Assembly (NCBI GenBank): GCA_902492895.1 | Contig: CABUNG010000017.1 | Location: 1-49,151 of the forward strand | Source of the DNA: an uncultured Oscillospiraceae bacterium | GTDB taxonomy: Bacteria > Bacillota > Clostridia > Oscillospirales > Acutalibacteraceae | Length of the DNA: 49,151 bases | Direction: 5' to 3' | Notes under the pieces: generated by a model | What the model saw: only the letters and a program-made list of their open reading frames with translations | What the model was told of the DNA's origin: nothing | Database searches by the model: none | Shown: in pieces, positions 25,166 through 35,054 of the stretch | Layout: every line of letters starts with the position of its first letter | How positions within the stretch are numbered: position 1 is the first letter of the stretch | Program-made: the position numbers and the translations under genes

Positions 25166-26212
25166 TCAGTCCATCCATTCGGGGCGTTCCCCAATCTCGC
25201 TGACTACCCAATCCGGCTTGGCCAGGGGCCCGGTTACAGCCTGGCACTCAATAGGCATTTCGTAAACCATCGCCTTTTCCTGTCCGTCCACCACGCAGGT
25301 GCCGTAGAAATAGTTTCTCATAAACCGGATCAGGCCCGTTTCGGCATTAAAGTATACTACAAAAGAATATTGATCCACCTTTTTCATCGATGCGGAGGAA
25401 GCACCCGTCGCATTTTTGACCAAATCCATATACAAGGGAGTGCCATACTGCGGATCGACGTAAATAACCAGTTGGATTTCAGAGCCGGTCATCTTGGCAT
25501 GGAAACGCTCGATGTTATCCGCTCCGAAAAACAGGATCGGGTCCTCTCCTTCGCTCTCGCTGCCCAGATAATCCGCGGTGAATTGCTCGAGGGTGGAGGG
25601 ATAGCGGATATTGAGAAGCTCGTCCGGCGCCTCCAGACGGAAGGCGGCGGACGATCCGTCAAAATAAGCTTCCTGTGCGGCCGTGAGACCATCCTGCTGC
25701 CAAGAGCTTCTTACCCACAGGGACAGGTCCTGCCGATAGCGGTTCTGTTTGAACTGAGAAATCCATACCTCGGTCCCCACCTGCAGCTTGGAACCCTGCG
25801 ACCACAGCGTATTGTCGCTGAAATTCGACACCGCCAAGACCGACAGATACAGATTGTACGCGTCTTCCTTGCTCATTTCCTGAGCGGGCGGTTCGGTGGG
25901 AGACGTCTGCGGATGCGTGGTGGTCAAGTCCGCGGCGCTCACGACCGGCCGCGGGCGCGCCGTCGTCGTGGTCTTTTCTTTTGTGGTTTTGACCGTGGAG
26001 GCCGTGGTGGAGGATTCGGCGTCCGTTTCCGTTGTGGTGGGGGCCGTCGTTTCCGCGGTCGTTGGATCCGTCGAGGGGACGGTCGTTTCAGGGGACGGGG
26101 CAGAGGAGGAGCTGGCTGCCGAGGAATCGGACGCCGACGGCGGGCTGGTGGAACAGGCCGCCATAGACACGCAAAAAAGGGCGCAAAAAACCAGGATTCC
26201 GCATTTTTTCAT
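25166..26212 (-). CDS. Lipoprotein with a Ser/Thr-rich linker
   Basis: A 348-residue lipoprotein. The signal peptide ends in the lipobox SMAAC (Cys20). Residues of about 21-100 are almost only Ser, Thr, Pro, Ala and Glu, a flexible wall-spanning linker that could be glycosylated. The remaining 230 residues form a globular domain (from SKEDAYNLYLSVLAVSN to the C-terminus) with DPQYGTPLYMDLV and VVYFNAETGLIRFMRNYFYG, resembling LolA/LppX-like beta-sheet lipoproteins in layout only. Function is unknown. The ATG has AGAGAGG upstream. Confidence 0.85.
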   Translation of the reverse strand: MKKCGILVFCALFCVSMAACSTSPPSASDSSAASSSSAPSPETTVPSTDPTTAETTAPTTTETDAESSTTASTVKTTKEKTTTTARPRPVVSAADLTTTHPQTSPTEPPAQEMSKEDAYNLYLSVLAVSNFSDNTLWSQGSKLQVGTEVWISQFKQNRYRQDLSLWVRSSWQQDGLTAAQEAYFDGSSAAFRLEAPDELLNIRYPSTLEQFTADYLGSESEGEDPILFFGADNIERFHAKMTGSEIQLVIYVDPQYGTPLYMDLVKNATGASSASMKKVDQYSFVVYFNAETGLIRFMRNYFYGTCVVDGQEKAMVYEMPIECQAVTGPLAKPDWVVSEIGERPEWMD

Positions 26213-26238
26213 AGGTTACACCTCTCTAACTTGCCTCC

Positions 26239-26267
26239 AGTATACCAGGATTATGGGGAAACCTCAA
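26239..26267 (-). promoter_or_regulatory. Promoter of the Ser/Thr-rich lipoprotein gene
   Basis: Minus strand: TTGAGG (26267-26262), a 17-nt spacer and TATACT (26244-26239). Confidence 0.65.
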
Positions 26268-26762
26268 CCACCAATGCAGCCGCATCGACAGAGCGTGCGA
26301 AATATTCACACTATATGTCGGATGGAAAGCTTGATTCGGCGCTTCATAATTCCGGATTAACGGGTTTAAATATCCCCTCTGTGTAAGCTGAATCCCCGAT
26401 TGACGTATAAAAAATCCGTTTTCGGGATATACATCGATGCGGTACGGGAACCGGCGCTGACTATGGTTTGACAGGTGATGTTTTCACGCACGTTGGCCGG
26501 ACGGGCGCCCCATGCAAGTTGTGAGAGCGCCTATCGGTTGGCCGCGGCTTTTTTCCGTTTTTACCATGAAAACCATATATGGGGATCCGGACCGCCGCAG
26601 AACCGGATTGTCCCTTTGCCGCCCAACCCGGCGTCTGCTTCTGCTGCAGCTCGGCGTGCTGGGAATCGAGCCGCCGGGAGCATGTATAAGAGTCTTCCCG
26701 TACAATCTTATGGGATTATTAAGGGGATTCCCGTTATTTCTTAAAAATCCTCCTTCTCGTCT
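26268..26762. other. Intergenic region with no recognised feature
   Basis: About 500 nt between divergent genes. No frame has a ribosome binding site together with protein-like content, and I see no strong hairpin with a T run. Possibly decayed sequence. Confidence 0.4.
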
Positions 26763-26772
26763 GTGCTACAAT
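26763..26772 (+). promoter_or_regulatory. Extended -10 promoter of the amidase gene
   Basis: TGC followed by TACAAT (26767-26772), without a good -35 box. The transcript would start near 26779, which rules out the ATG at 26784 as a normal start. Confidence 0.5.
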
Positions 26773-26810
26773 AGCAGGGAGATATGATCCAGGAAAAGAG
26801 GTCCCGTGAG

Positions 26811-27524
26811 ATGAAGGATACGAAATCCGCCCCTTACGCCGAGGCCGGAAAACGGGAAGCGAGGCACCGCAGACTGCGCCGGCGCCGCCAGCTTCTGGCG
26901 GTGGGCTGTGTACTCCTGGCGGCGGTGCCGCTGCTGATATACGGCATCTGGAAAACATCGGAAAGACCGGGTTCCCCGGCGTCGGACAACAGCCGAGATC
27001 CTGACGCCATCGTCATACCCGAGTGGATCGACCAGCAGATCATAAATCTGGACGGCGCCGCCAGGACCGGTACGCCGATCGATACGATTCGCGACATCGC
27101 CATCCATTATGTGGCCAATCCGGGCACGACGGCGAAGCAGAACCGCAACTATTTCAATCAAAAAGGCGTGGAAGTCAGCTCCCATTTTATAGTCGGACTG
27201 GAAGGGGAGATCGTCCAATGTGTGCCGCTCGACGAAAAATCGTCGGCGACCAACGACCGGAATATCGACACGATCTCCATCGAAGTCTGCCATCCGGACG
27301 AAACCGGGCGGTTCAACGACGCCACATATGCCGCCTTGATCAAGCTGTCCTCCTGGCTGATCGGACAGTTTGAGCTGGACGAAACGCATCTGATCCGGCA
27401 TTACGATGTCACGGGAAAGCTGTGTCCTCTCTATTTTGTCAAGCACGAGGATGCGTGGGAACGGTTCAAACAGGATGTCGTATCCTACCGAAAAACCGGA
27501 ACCTATAATCAGAACCGGATTTAG
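26811..27524 (+). CDS. Membrane-anchored N-acetylmuramoyl-L-alanine amidase
   Basis: A 237-residue protein. A basic N-terminus (RLRRRRQ) leads into one membrane segment (residues 28-46), then an Amidase_2 domain facing outward. Zinc ligands are His99 (IAIHYV), His197 (IRHYDVTGKLCP) and Cys205, the pattern of T7 lysozyme-type amidases that cut the bond between MurNAc and L-alanine in peptidoglycan. The ATG at 26811 has AGAGG 9 nt upstream. It resembles spore- or wall-turnover amidases of clostridia; the specific role is unknown. The 130 nt between the stop and the terminator hold no gene. Confidence 0.9.
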   Translation: MKDTKSAPYAEAGKREARHRRLRRRRQLLAVGCVLLAAVPLLIYGIWKTSERPGSPASDNSRDPDAIVIPEWIDQQIINLDGAARTGTPIDTIRDIAIHYVANPGTTAKQNRNYFNQKGVEVSSHFIVGLEGEIVQCVPLDEKSSATNDRNIDTISIEVCHPDETGRFNDATYAALIKLSSWLIGQFELDETHLIRHYDVTGKLCPLYFVKHEDAWERFKQDVVSYRKTGTYNQNRI

Positions 27525-27662
27525 GAAGAGGCCAGCCGCTGACTGGCTCAGGCCATTTCGTCCGGTTAGCGGGTCCCAAGAGACGTTTCGGCCGCCGGCC
27601 AGTGGATTGGTCGGACGACAAGGGACGCCGTCTGTTTAACTGTATGGCTGTATTCAAATAAA

Positions 27663-27704
27663 AAAAGGGAGGGACCGGAGACTTGTCTCCGGTCCCTCCC
27701 TTTT
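27663..27704 (+). terminator. Very strong terminator of the amidase gene
   Basis: Arms of 20 nt (AAAAGGGAGGGACCGGAGAC and complement) meet with only TT between them, followed by T. It is one of the most stable hairpins in the window. Confidence 0.9.
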
Positions 27705-27797
27705 CTTATATAAATCGAAAGGAGGCCTGCGCCGATACCGTACGGCGTTACCCGATGGCGGCGGTGTGGTATCGGCTATTCCTCAAATCCACCCGTT

Positions 27798-28703
27798 TCA
27801 AACAGGGTCATCTGCCGTCCCGGGTCCCGGCGGCACCCGGTCATCGGGTCCGATGTCTCCGAGCAGCAAAGGGCTGTCCGGCCGATTTTCGGACAGCGGG
27901 TTCCGCCGTCCCGCCGCGTAGCAATACGCGCATCCGTGGGTGCAGGTGCCGTAGGCCCCGATATCCACGCTGCGCACACAGCCGCAGTTCGGCCGCTGCC
28001 CGCCGTCCCGGACGGCGGGGATGGCATGCCCGGCCAGATCTTCGATCCGCGCCCGGTCGATGCAGGCGGCTTGTCCGATGCCGAACCGCCCGAAATCCCC
28101 GTCTTCGCAGCAGGTGCGAAGGGAGAGTCCGGCCGCCGCTGCGCTTTGGGAGAACCCCGCCGCGAGATGCGCCATGTCGTCCGGGGATACCGCCCGCAGC
28201 GCCGGCAGAGCGCGGCGGGTCTTGGCATAGAGATCGACAAAGCTGAAAATACAGGTGTCGGTCGCTCCCGAGAAGAGCCGGCAGTACCGGTCAAAGGTTT
28301 GAAGGTGCCATCCGGCCGTATAGGGGCCGTACAGCAGGACCGGGTCGTACCGCCAGACAAGACGGCGGGCTCCCAGCCGTTCCCCGAGCTTCTGAAAGGC
28401 GTCGATGAGAAGGCGTTTCTCCGGTACCCCGGGCTCCAGATCGGGCCCGTATCCGTTTAAGGTCCACTGAACATAGAAGGGGATGCCGAAACTCTCCAAT
28501 TCGTCGAGATGCGCGAGCAGTCCGCTTCCGTCCTTGGTCCAGAACACGAGGCAGTCGGTCTCTTCCGGGGACAGAACCACCCGGCTGATCTGCCGGGGAT
28601 TGTGCGGATTGCGGACGAGTGCGTATCCCTGCCGCAGCCGTTCGAGCATCCAGGGCAGAAAGAACGCCGGGATATCCGTTCTCCGGCTGGCACTGACGAT
28701 CAT
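27798..28703 (-). CDS. DUF1848 protein (radical SAM-like Cys motif), C-terminus probably frameshifted
   Basis: A 301-residue protein of the DUF1848 family. The start MIVSASRRTDIPAFF, then RNPHNPRQISRVVL and DCLVFWTKD, are signatures. Near the C-terminus NCGCVRSVDIGAYGTCTHGCAYCYA carries five cysteines likely to hold a [4Fe-4S] cluster. Function is unknown. The ATG at 28703 has AGGAGG 8 nt upstream. The current frame ends in GPGTADDPV. A one-base shift near 27818-27830 continues instead as RQMTLFETGGFEE and stops at 27776; QMTLF fits a sliding-clamp binding motif. It lies 51 nt after the symporter gene and is probably co-transcribed with it. Confidence 0.88.
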   Translation of the reverse strand: MIVSASRRTDIPAFFLPWMLERLRQGYALVRNPHNPRQISRVVLSPEETDCLVFWTKDGSGLLAHLDELESFGIPFYVQWTLNGYGPDLEPGVPEKRLLIDAFQKLGERLGARRLVWRYDPVLLYGPYTAGWHLQTFDRYCRLFSGATDTCIFSFVDLYAKTRRALPALRAVSPDDMAHLAAGFSQSAAAAGLSLRTCCEDGDFGRFGIGQAACIDRARIEDLAGHAIPAVRDGGQRPNCGCVRSVDIGAYGTCTHGCAYCYAAGRRNPLSENRPDSPLLLGDIGPDDRVPPGPGTADDPV

Positions 28704-28754
28704 GGGCATCCCCTCCTGCCTGTCAGTATAGCAGAAAGAGCGGCGGCTCACAAG

Positions 28755-30155
28755 TTAACGGGATTTCCAGACCTGCAGCCGCTGGGAACGGTATCGCTGA
28801 TATGCCCTGGTGCATAGGGCGAAAACCACAAAATTGCATAGAGTACCGACGATGGCGCCCTCGAACCCCCAGGGCTTCCCGAGGCCGTAATTCCAGACGA
28901 GGGTGGAGAGCAGCCCCGCCATCAGGGCATAGCGGAAGGCCCGCCCGTTCGATTTCACCCCCAGCAGGGCGGCGGCGAGAGGGACGAGGATGAGCGGGCT
29001 CCAGAAGGAATAGGCCAGCACCAAAATGCCGAACACATCGGGAACGATGAACGCGAGGCAGACCGCGGCCAGCCCGGTCAGGACGTTGATCCCCCGCAGC
29101 CAGAAGAGCTGTGCCTTGTCGGACAGGCCGGGCTTCAGCGGCATCAGGGCGTCGCAGACAAAGCTCACCGCCGCCCCGTTGAGAAAACCGTCGGCCGCGG
29201 ACAGGATGATGGACACCATCGCCGCCATCATGATGCCCCGGATACCGATGGGCAGGACAGTCTGGATCAGAGCGGGCATGGCGGACGCCGCCTCGGTCGT
29301 CACCTGCATGGCGTACGCGGTAAGCCCGATCCCCCCGGTCACGAAAAAGAAGGGGATCGAGAAGAGGCCGCTCAGGATGGTGCCGCGCGCGGTCCCCTTG
29401 GCGTTGCGGCCGATCAGCAGCCGCTGGGTATAGGGCGGGGCGAGCGCCTCGCCGAGCATCATCGAGAGAAACAGGGAGATAAAGCCCGCGGCCGTCGTAC
29501 CGTTGAAGGGATCAAAATAGGCGGGCGGCAGGGCGTCCAGCACGGGGCCCGGGCCTCCGGCCTTGATGAGAGCCAACACCAGCAGGACCGGCATGCCGCC
29601 TGCAAGCAATACAAACTGGAGAATATCGGCAAATATAACGGACTGTAAACCCCCAAAAGTGGTGTAGAGCAGCACGATGCCGCAGCCGAGCAGGACCCCG
29701 ACGTGATGGTCCACTCCGAGCAGGACGTGGAACACCATGCCGATGGATTCCATTTGGGCGCCGACCACGCCCGCGCAGCACAAAAAGGAAAAGAGGCCGG
29801 TGAGCACCCGGGCCTTCCGGCCATAGGCCTCCCCGACGATGCCGCCGACCGTCACGGCGCCCGGGAAGCGGGCCACACCCGGGACGAGAAACTTGCCGAT
29901 GAGGATCATCGCCAGGCTGAAACCGAGCAGGGTGAGGGTGGTGCTGATGCCGGCCGTGTAGGCTTTGGCTGCATTTCCGGAGGAATAGCCGCCCCCGACA
30001 TAGGACGCGGACAGGGTGGCGAAGATCACGGCCGTGCCGTACCGTCCGCCCGAGGCGGTGAAATCCGAGGCGTTTTTCACCCCTTTGCCGCCCCGCAGGC
30101 CGATGCCCACCAGCAGCAGGATGTACCCCAGTACGATTGCCGTGTCGATCCACAT
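28755..30155 (-). CDS. Sodium:solute symporter family protein
   Basis: A 466-residue SSS-family transporter with about 12-13 hydrophobic segments. LSASYVGGGYSSGNAAKAY in the first helix region, ARFPGAVTVGGIVGEAYG, LLYTTFGGLQSVIFADILQF and IILSAADGFLNGAAVSF are in the family order. It uses the Na+ gradient for uptake of an unidentified solute. The ATG has GGGGGG 9 nt upstream. It precedes the DUF1848 gene. The 132 nt between it and the next gene show no clear promoter. Confidence 0.92.
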   Translation of the reverse strand: MWIDTAIVLGYILLLVGIGLRGGKGVKNASDFTASGGRYGTAVIFATLSASYVGGGYSSGNAAKAYTAGISTTLTLLGFSLAMILIGKFLVPGVARFPGAVTVGGIVGEAYGRKARVLTGLFSFLCCAGVVGAQMESIGMVFHVLLGVDHHVGVLLGCGIVLLYTTFGGLQSVIFADILQFVLLAGGMPVLLVLALIKAGGPGPVLDALPPAYFDPFNGTTAAGFISLFLSMMLGEALAPPYTQRLLIGRNAKGTARGTILSGLFSIPFFFVTGGIGLTAYAMQVTTEAASAMPALIQTVLPIGIRGIMMAAMVSIILSAADGFLNGAAVSFVCDALMPLKPGLSDKAQLFWLRGINVLTGLAAVCLAFIVPDVFGILVLAYSFWSPLILVPLAAALLGVKSNGRAFRYALMAGLLSTLVWNYGLGKPWGFEGAIVGTLCNFVVFALCTRAYQRYRSQRLQVWKSR

Positions 30156-30287
30156 GCCAATACCCCCCGTCCGTTCATCCTATGCCGGAACCGGAAGGGT
30201 TATGTGTCGGGCGGACCAAGGCTCTGCAAATCCCAAGCGCCGCGCCGCATCCCGGTGCCCGGGGGATCGCCCCGCCGTCTATGGACT

Positions 30288-30581
30288 CTATAGCAGTCCG
30301 AGCGTGCGGAGCAGCCCGGCGCCGTCCCGAACCCCTTGACAATAGATCTCCTGCTGCAGAAGGGAGGCGGCCTTTTGCTCCTGTATGAAATAGTCCCGCA
30401 GGGCGGCACAGTCCCCCGCGCTGATTATCAGGTCGGTCTCGCTCTGCACGATAGGGTCGACGACGTCATAGAAAAACCGGCTCGCTTCCTCCGCCAGGGC
30501 ATAGATTCCGTTCTTTTCCCGGAGTTCCTCCGCTATTTCACTCGTTCGGAACTCCACGAACTCTGTAATGTCAAAAACCAT
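30288..30581 (-). CDS. Small protein of unknown function
   Basis: A 97-residue acidic, mostly helical protein without membrane segments. The C-terminal EQKAASLLQQEIYCQGVRDGAGLL resembles small clostridial proteins of the DUF6809 type, but I am not certain. The ATG at 30581 is preferred to the one at 30587 because AAAGGAAG lies 7 nt before it. The promoter of the small-RNA-like unit at 30619 points away on the other strand. Confidence 0.65.
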   Translation of the reverse strand: MVFDITEFVEFRTSEIAEELREKNGIYALAEEASRFFYDVVDPIVQSETDLIISAGDCAALRDYFIQEQKAASLLQQEIYCQGVRDGAGLLRTLGLL

Positions 30582-30618
30582 CGTCATTCTTCCTTTCTGT
30601 GTTGACCATCGGCGGCGC

Positions 30619-30732
30619 TTGAAAGGAACGGCGACATATGGTATAGTATTTATGTCGCATCGCTTTCGGGCGCTGCCGGCGGCTGGAAGCGGCTACTTCT
30701 TTTGTAGGGGGAGAGCCGCTTCCTTCATTTTT
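30619..30732 (+). ncRNA. Candidate small RNA with own promoter and terminator, copy A
   Basis: TTGAAA (30619-30624), 17 nt, TATAGT (30642-30647), then about 30 nt of GC-rich sequence and a terminator: GGAAGCGGCT (30685-30694) pairs with AGCCGCTTCC (30714-30723), with an inner CTAC/GTAG helix and a T run. The transcript would be about 80 nt. A nearly identical unit lies at 31021-31136. A 36-codon frame starts at 30652, almost at the transcription start and without a ribosome binding site, so I prefer an RNA. The terminator overlaps the 3' end of the opposing ribbon-helix-helix gene. Confidence 0.55.
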
Positions 30733-30913
30733 TCTGGAGCTTGCACAGTCGGTTATACATGATTTGTATACCCTCGCGCGCAACCTCCGACCGCGATTTT
30801 CCGCTAACCTTGCAGCAATAGTCAAGTTTTTCTTCCTCTTCAGGCGTCATTCGGATCTCCACCCGGCTGCTTTTGGGGTTGTCGGAAGGCGGTCTGCCGA
30901 TACGAGAACTCAA
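30725..30913 (-). CDS. Ribbon-helix-helix (CopG-like) DNA-binding protein
   Basis: A 62-residue protein. SRVEIRMTPEEEEKLDYCCKVSGKSRSEVAREGIQIMYNRL has the beta-strand, helix, turn, helix layout of Arc/CopG/MetJ repressors, with GKSRSEV at the turn. It starts with TTG at 30913, with GAGGTG upstream. No toxin or other partner gene lies next to it. A 7-bp inverted repeat brackets its -10 box, so it probably represses itself. Its last codons lie in the terminator of small-RNA copy A, and copy B lies just upstream of its promoter. Confidence 0.85.
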   Translation of the reverse strand: MSSRIGRPPSDNPKSSRVEIRMTPEEEEKLDYCCKVSGKSRSEVAREGIQIMYNRLCKLQKK

Positions 30914-30932
30914 GTCATCACCTCACTTTTTC

Positions 30933-30971
30933 CCGTACAATAATCATAATTTATGTACGGCAATAAGTCAA
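30933..30971 (-). promoter_or_regulatory. Promoter and candidate operator of the ribbon-helix-helix gene
   Basis: Minus strand: TTGACT (30971-30966), 17 nt, TATGAT (30948-30943). CCGTACA (30933-30939) and TGTACGG (30954-30960) form a perfect inverted repeat centred on the -10 box. Confidence 0.65.
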
Positions 30972-31020
30972 GCAAAGTAGGGTGGTTATTTTTCACGTTT
31001 CTGGAGCACCCCGCCATCGC

Positions 31021-31136
31021 TTGAAAGGAATGGCGGCATATGGTATAGTATTTATGTCGCATCGCCTTCGGGCGCTGCCGGCGACTGGAAGCGGTTCCTG
31101 CTTTTGCGAGGGGGAAGCCGCTTCCTTCATTTTTTA
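31021..31136 (+). ncRNA. Candidate small RNA with own promoter and terminator, copy B
   Basis: TTGAAA (31021-31026), 17 nt, TATAGT (31044-31049), then a body differing from copy A at only four of about 75 positions up to the terminator. The terminator stem GGAAGCGG...CCGCTTCC is kept, but the inner helix uses different bases (TTCC with GGAA instead of CTAC with GTAG), so pairing is conserved while sequence is not. That supports a structured RNA. Confidence 0.55.
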
Positions 31137-31140
31137 GGCC

Positions 31141-31330
31141 GATCACCGCTCATTTCAGCTAAAGCTGAAATGGCCCGGGGCAGAGTGGGGTTCAGGGGGG
31201 GCCCCCCTGACGCTTCTTTTCCCCCTTTTAATTTTATCAGCCCCGGGCAAATGCGGAGGCATTTGCGTAGGCCGGGGAAGATTATTGGCCGTAACTCTGT
31301 CTGCGTCCGGTCCGGCCTTCTTTGTGTAAA
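31141..31330. repeat. GC-rich dyad-rich segment, possible dispersed repeat
   Basis: It contains CATTTCAGCT/AGCTGAAATG, an inverted pair CCCGGGG...CCCCGGG, a CAGGGGGGGCCCCCCTG palindrome and CAAATGC/GCATTTG. I see no ribosome binding site or convincing protein. It lies between copy B and the clpB promoter region. Confidence 0.4.
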
Positions 31331-31373
31331 GAAAGGGGGTGCCGAAGGCATATGTACCTTTATACTAAAAAGT

Positions 31374-31402
31374 TTGACCCGCAGTCCCAATTTAACTGAT
31401 TA
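31374..31402 (+). promoter_or_regulatory. Possible promoter of clpB
   Basis: TTGACC (31374-31379), 17 nt, then a poor -10 box TGATTA (31397-31402) that runs into the CIRCE element. Confidence 0.4.
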
Positions 31403-31426
31403 GCACTCTAGATATAAGAGTGCTAA
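31400..31426 (+). promoter_or_regulatory. CIRCE operator (HrcA site) upstream of clpB
   Basis: TTAGCACTC (31400-31408), nine bases, GAGTGCTAA (31418-31426): an exact match to the CIRCE consensus bound by the heat-shock repressor HrcA. Confidence 0.95.
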
Positions 31427-31551
31427 TATTCATATTTTATTCATAAATAGGATATGAACTGTTCGTATTTCCCCGGTATACTAACAGAGAAAGATGGGCA
31501 TAGAGTCCCTCTTGGCGGAGCGTGCACTCCGGCGGGAAAGGAATGAAGCTT

Positions 31552-34164
<2,613 letters not shown>

Positions 34165-34167
34165 GAT

Positions 34168-34205
34168 AAACACCCCGCTGCAGACGCAGCGGGGTGTTTG
34201 TTTTA
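34168..34205 (+). terminator. Terminator of clpB
   Basis: A 14-bp perfect stem AAACACCCCGCTGC/GCAGCGGGGTGTTT with an AGAC loop, then GTTTTA. Confidence 0.9.
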
Positions 34206-34206
34206 T

Positions 34207-34650
34207 TCATTGTTTCAGTTCATCCAATACACAGCCGCCCTGTTCTGTCACCAGCTCTTTCCACAGCTCGTAATCGAAGGGCGTGTCGGAGGTATAGATG
34301 CAGTCACGGCCGAGCACTTCGCCTGCGTCCGTGACCCGAATCGTTTTCCGTTCGTCCAGGGTTTGAATGACAACCTCCCGGCTGCCCGGATACATAAAGA
34401 ACTCCGGCATACGGTCGCCTATCTCGGTGCTCTCCTGGTAGGTGAGGAGAAAATCCCAGCTTTCCGGCTCGGACAGAATGAAAACATGGTGTTCGTCGTC
34501 CCGGATTTCAATATTGAGAATATCCTCCGGGCGGATCTCCAGGGCTTTGAGAAGTTCGCTCTGCTGCGGTTTATCGGGTGCGTGTTTGCATCCGGCGGGA
34601 AGGAGAAAAACGAAAGCCAAGAGAAATAAGGCGGCTGCCCGCTTGATCAT
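34207..34650 (-). CDS. Small lipoprotein of unknown function
   Basis: A 147-residue lipoprotein with the signal peptide MIKRAAALFLLAFVFLLPAGC and lipobox LPAGC (Cys21). The mature part is acidic and beta-rich (EDILNIEIRDDEHHVFILSEPESWDFLL) with no known motif. The ATG at 34650 is preferred to that at 34656 because GAGGAGG lies 6 nt before it. It has its own promoter and converges with clpB. The interval from 34722 to 34971 beyond its promoter holds no gene I can see. Confidence 0.8.
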   Translation of the reverse strand: MIKRAAALFLLAFVFLLPAGCKHAPDKPQQSELLKALEIRPEDILNIEIRDDEHHVFILSEPESWDFLLTYQESTEIGDRMPEFFMYPGSREVVIQTLDERKTIRVTDAGEVLGRDCIYTSDTPFDYELWKELVTEQGGCVLDELKQ

Positions 34651-34692
34651 GTTCATCCTCCTCTTGTCCAGCTTTACAAACCCATCCTCTTC

Positions 34693-34721
34693 ATCATATC
34701 ACGGATGCCGCAGTCTGTCAT
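34693..34721 (-). promoter_or_regulatory. Promoter of the small lipoprotein gene
   Basis: Minus strand: ATGACA (34721-34716), a 17-nt spacer and TATGAT (34698-34693). Confidence 0.65.
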
Positions 34722-34971
34722 GGTTTTCATTTGCGGAGTGAGGTTCCGTATTATGGGTGCTGCTAAAACAGCCGGCGGCCCGGGAGAGGCCCATCGGCTT
34801 TCCCTCGGGCCGCTTGGCGCACAGAGAAAGCAGAGCGCGACGGCCTGGCGAGACGTGTGCAGGACTAAAAAGGCCGCAGGGGTGAACCGGATCCGGAGGA
34901 CCGCCGTCAGAATAACCCGGAGCAAAGCCGTCTCCTGTCCGGCCAAGTTTTCAAAAAATGCCAGGGGGTTA

Positions 34972-35000
34972 TTGACAATGAAAATGGGAAATGCTATAGT
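34972..35000 (+). promoter_or_regulatory. Promoter of the GntR/ABC transporter operon
   Basis: TTGACA (34972-34977), 17 nt, TATAGT (34995-35000), with the inverted repeat 35004-35028 directly downstream. Confidence 0.85.
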
Positions 35001-35003
35001 TTG

Positions 35004-35028
35004 AGTGTACTAACACACATAGAACACT
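35004..35028 (+). promoter_or_regulatory. Candidate YtrA-type operator
   Basis: AGTGTA, 13 nt, AACACT. This differs at one base from AGTGTA-N13-TACACT, which I recall as the Bacillus subtilis YtrA site. The half-sites extend to AGTGTACTA and TAGAACACT. Confidence 0.65.
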
Positions 35029-35054
35029 TCATACAATTTGTGAGGAGGTGTGCC

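Noticed and set aside
26784..26810. An upstream ATG for the amidase gene
   Set aside because: It lies about 5 nt from the predicted transcription start, whereas the ATG at 26811 has a proper AGAGG site.
30652..30762. A mini frame starting MSHRFRALPA inside small-RNA copy A, with a similar one in copy B
   Set aside because: The ATG is at the predicted transcription start, there is no ribosome site, and the few differences between copies change amino acids while keeping RNA pairing.
31373..31379. A TTTGACC heptad as a CtsR site before clpB
   Set aside because: CtsR needs two heptads in tandem with a 3-nt gap; the neighbouring heptad is absent on both sides.
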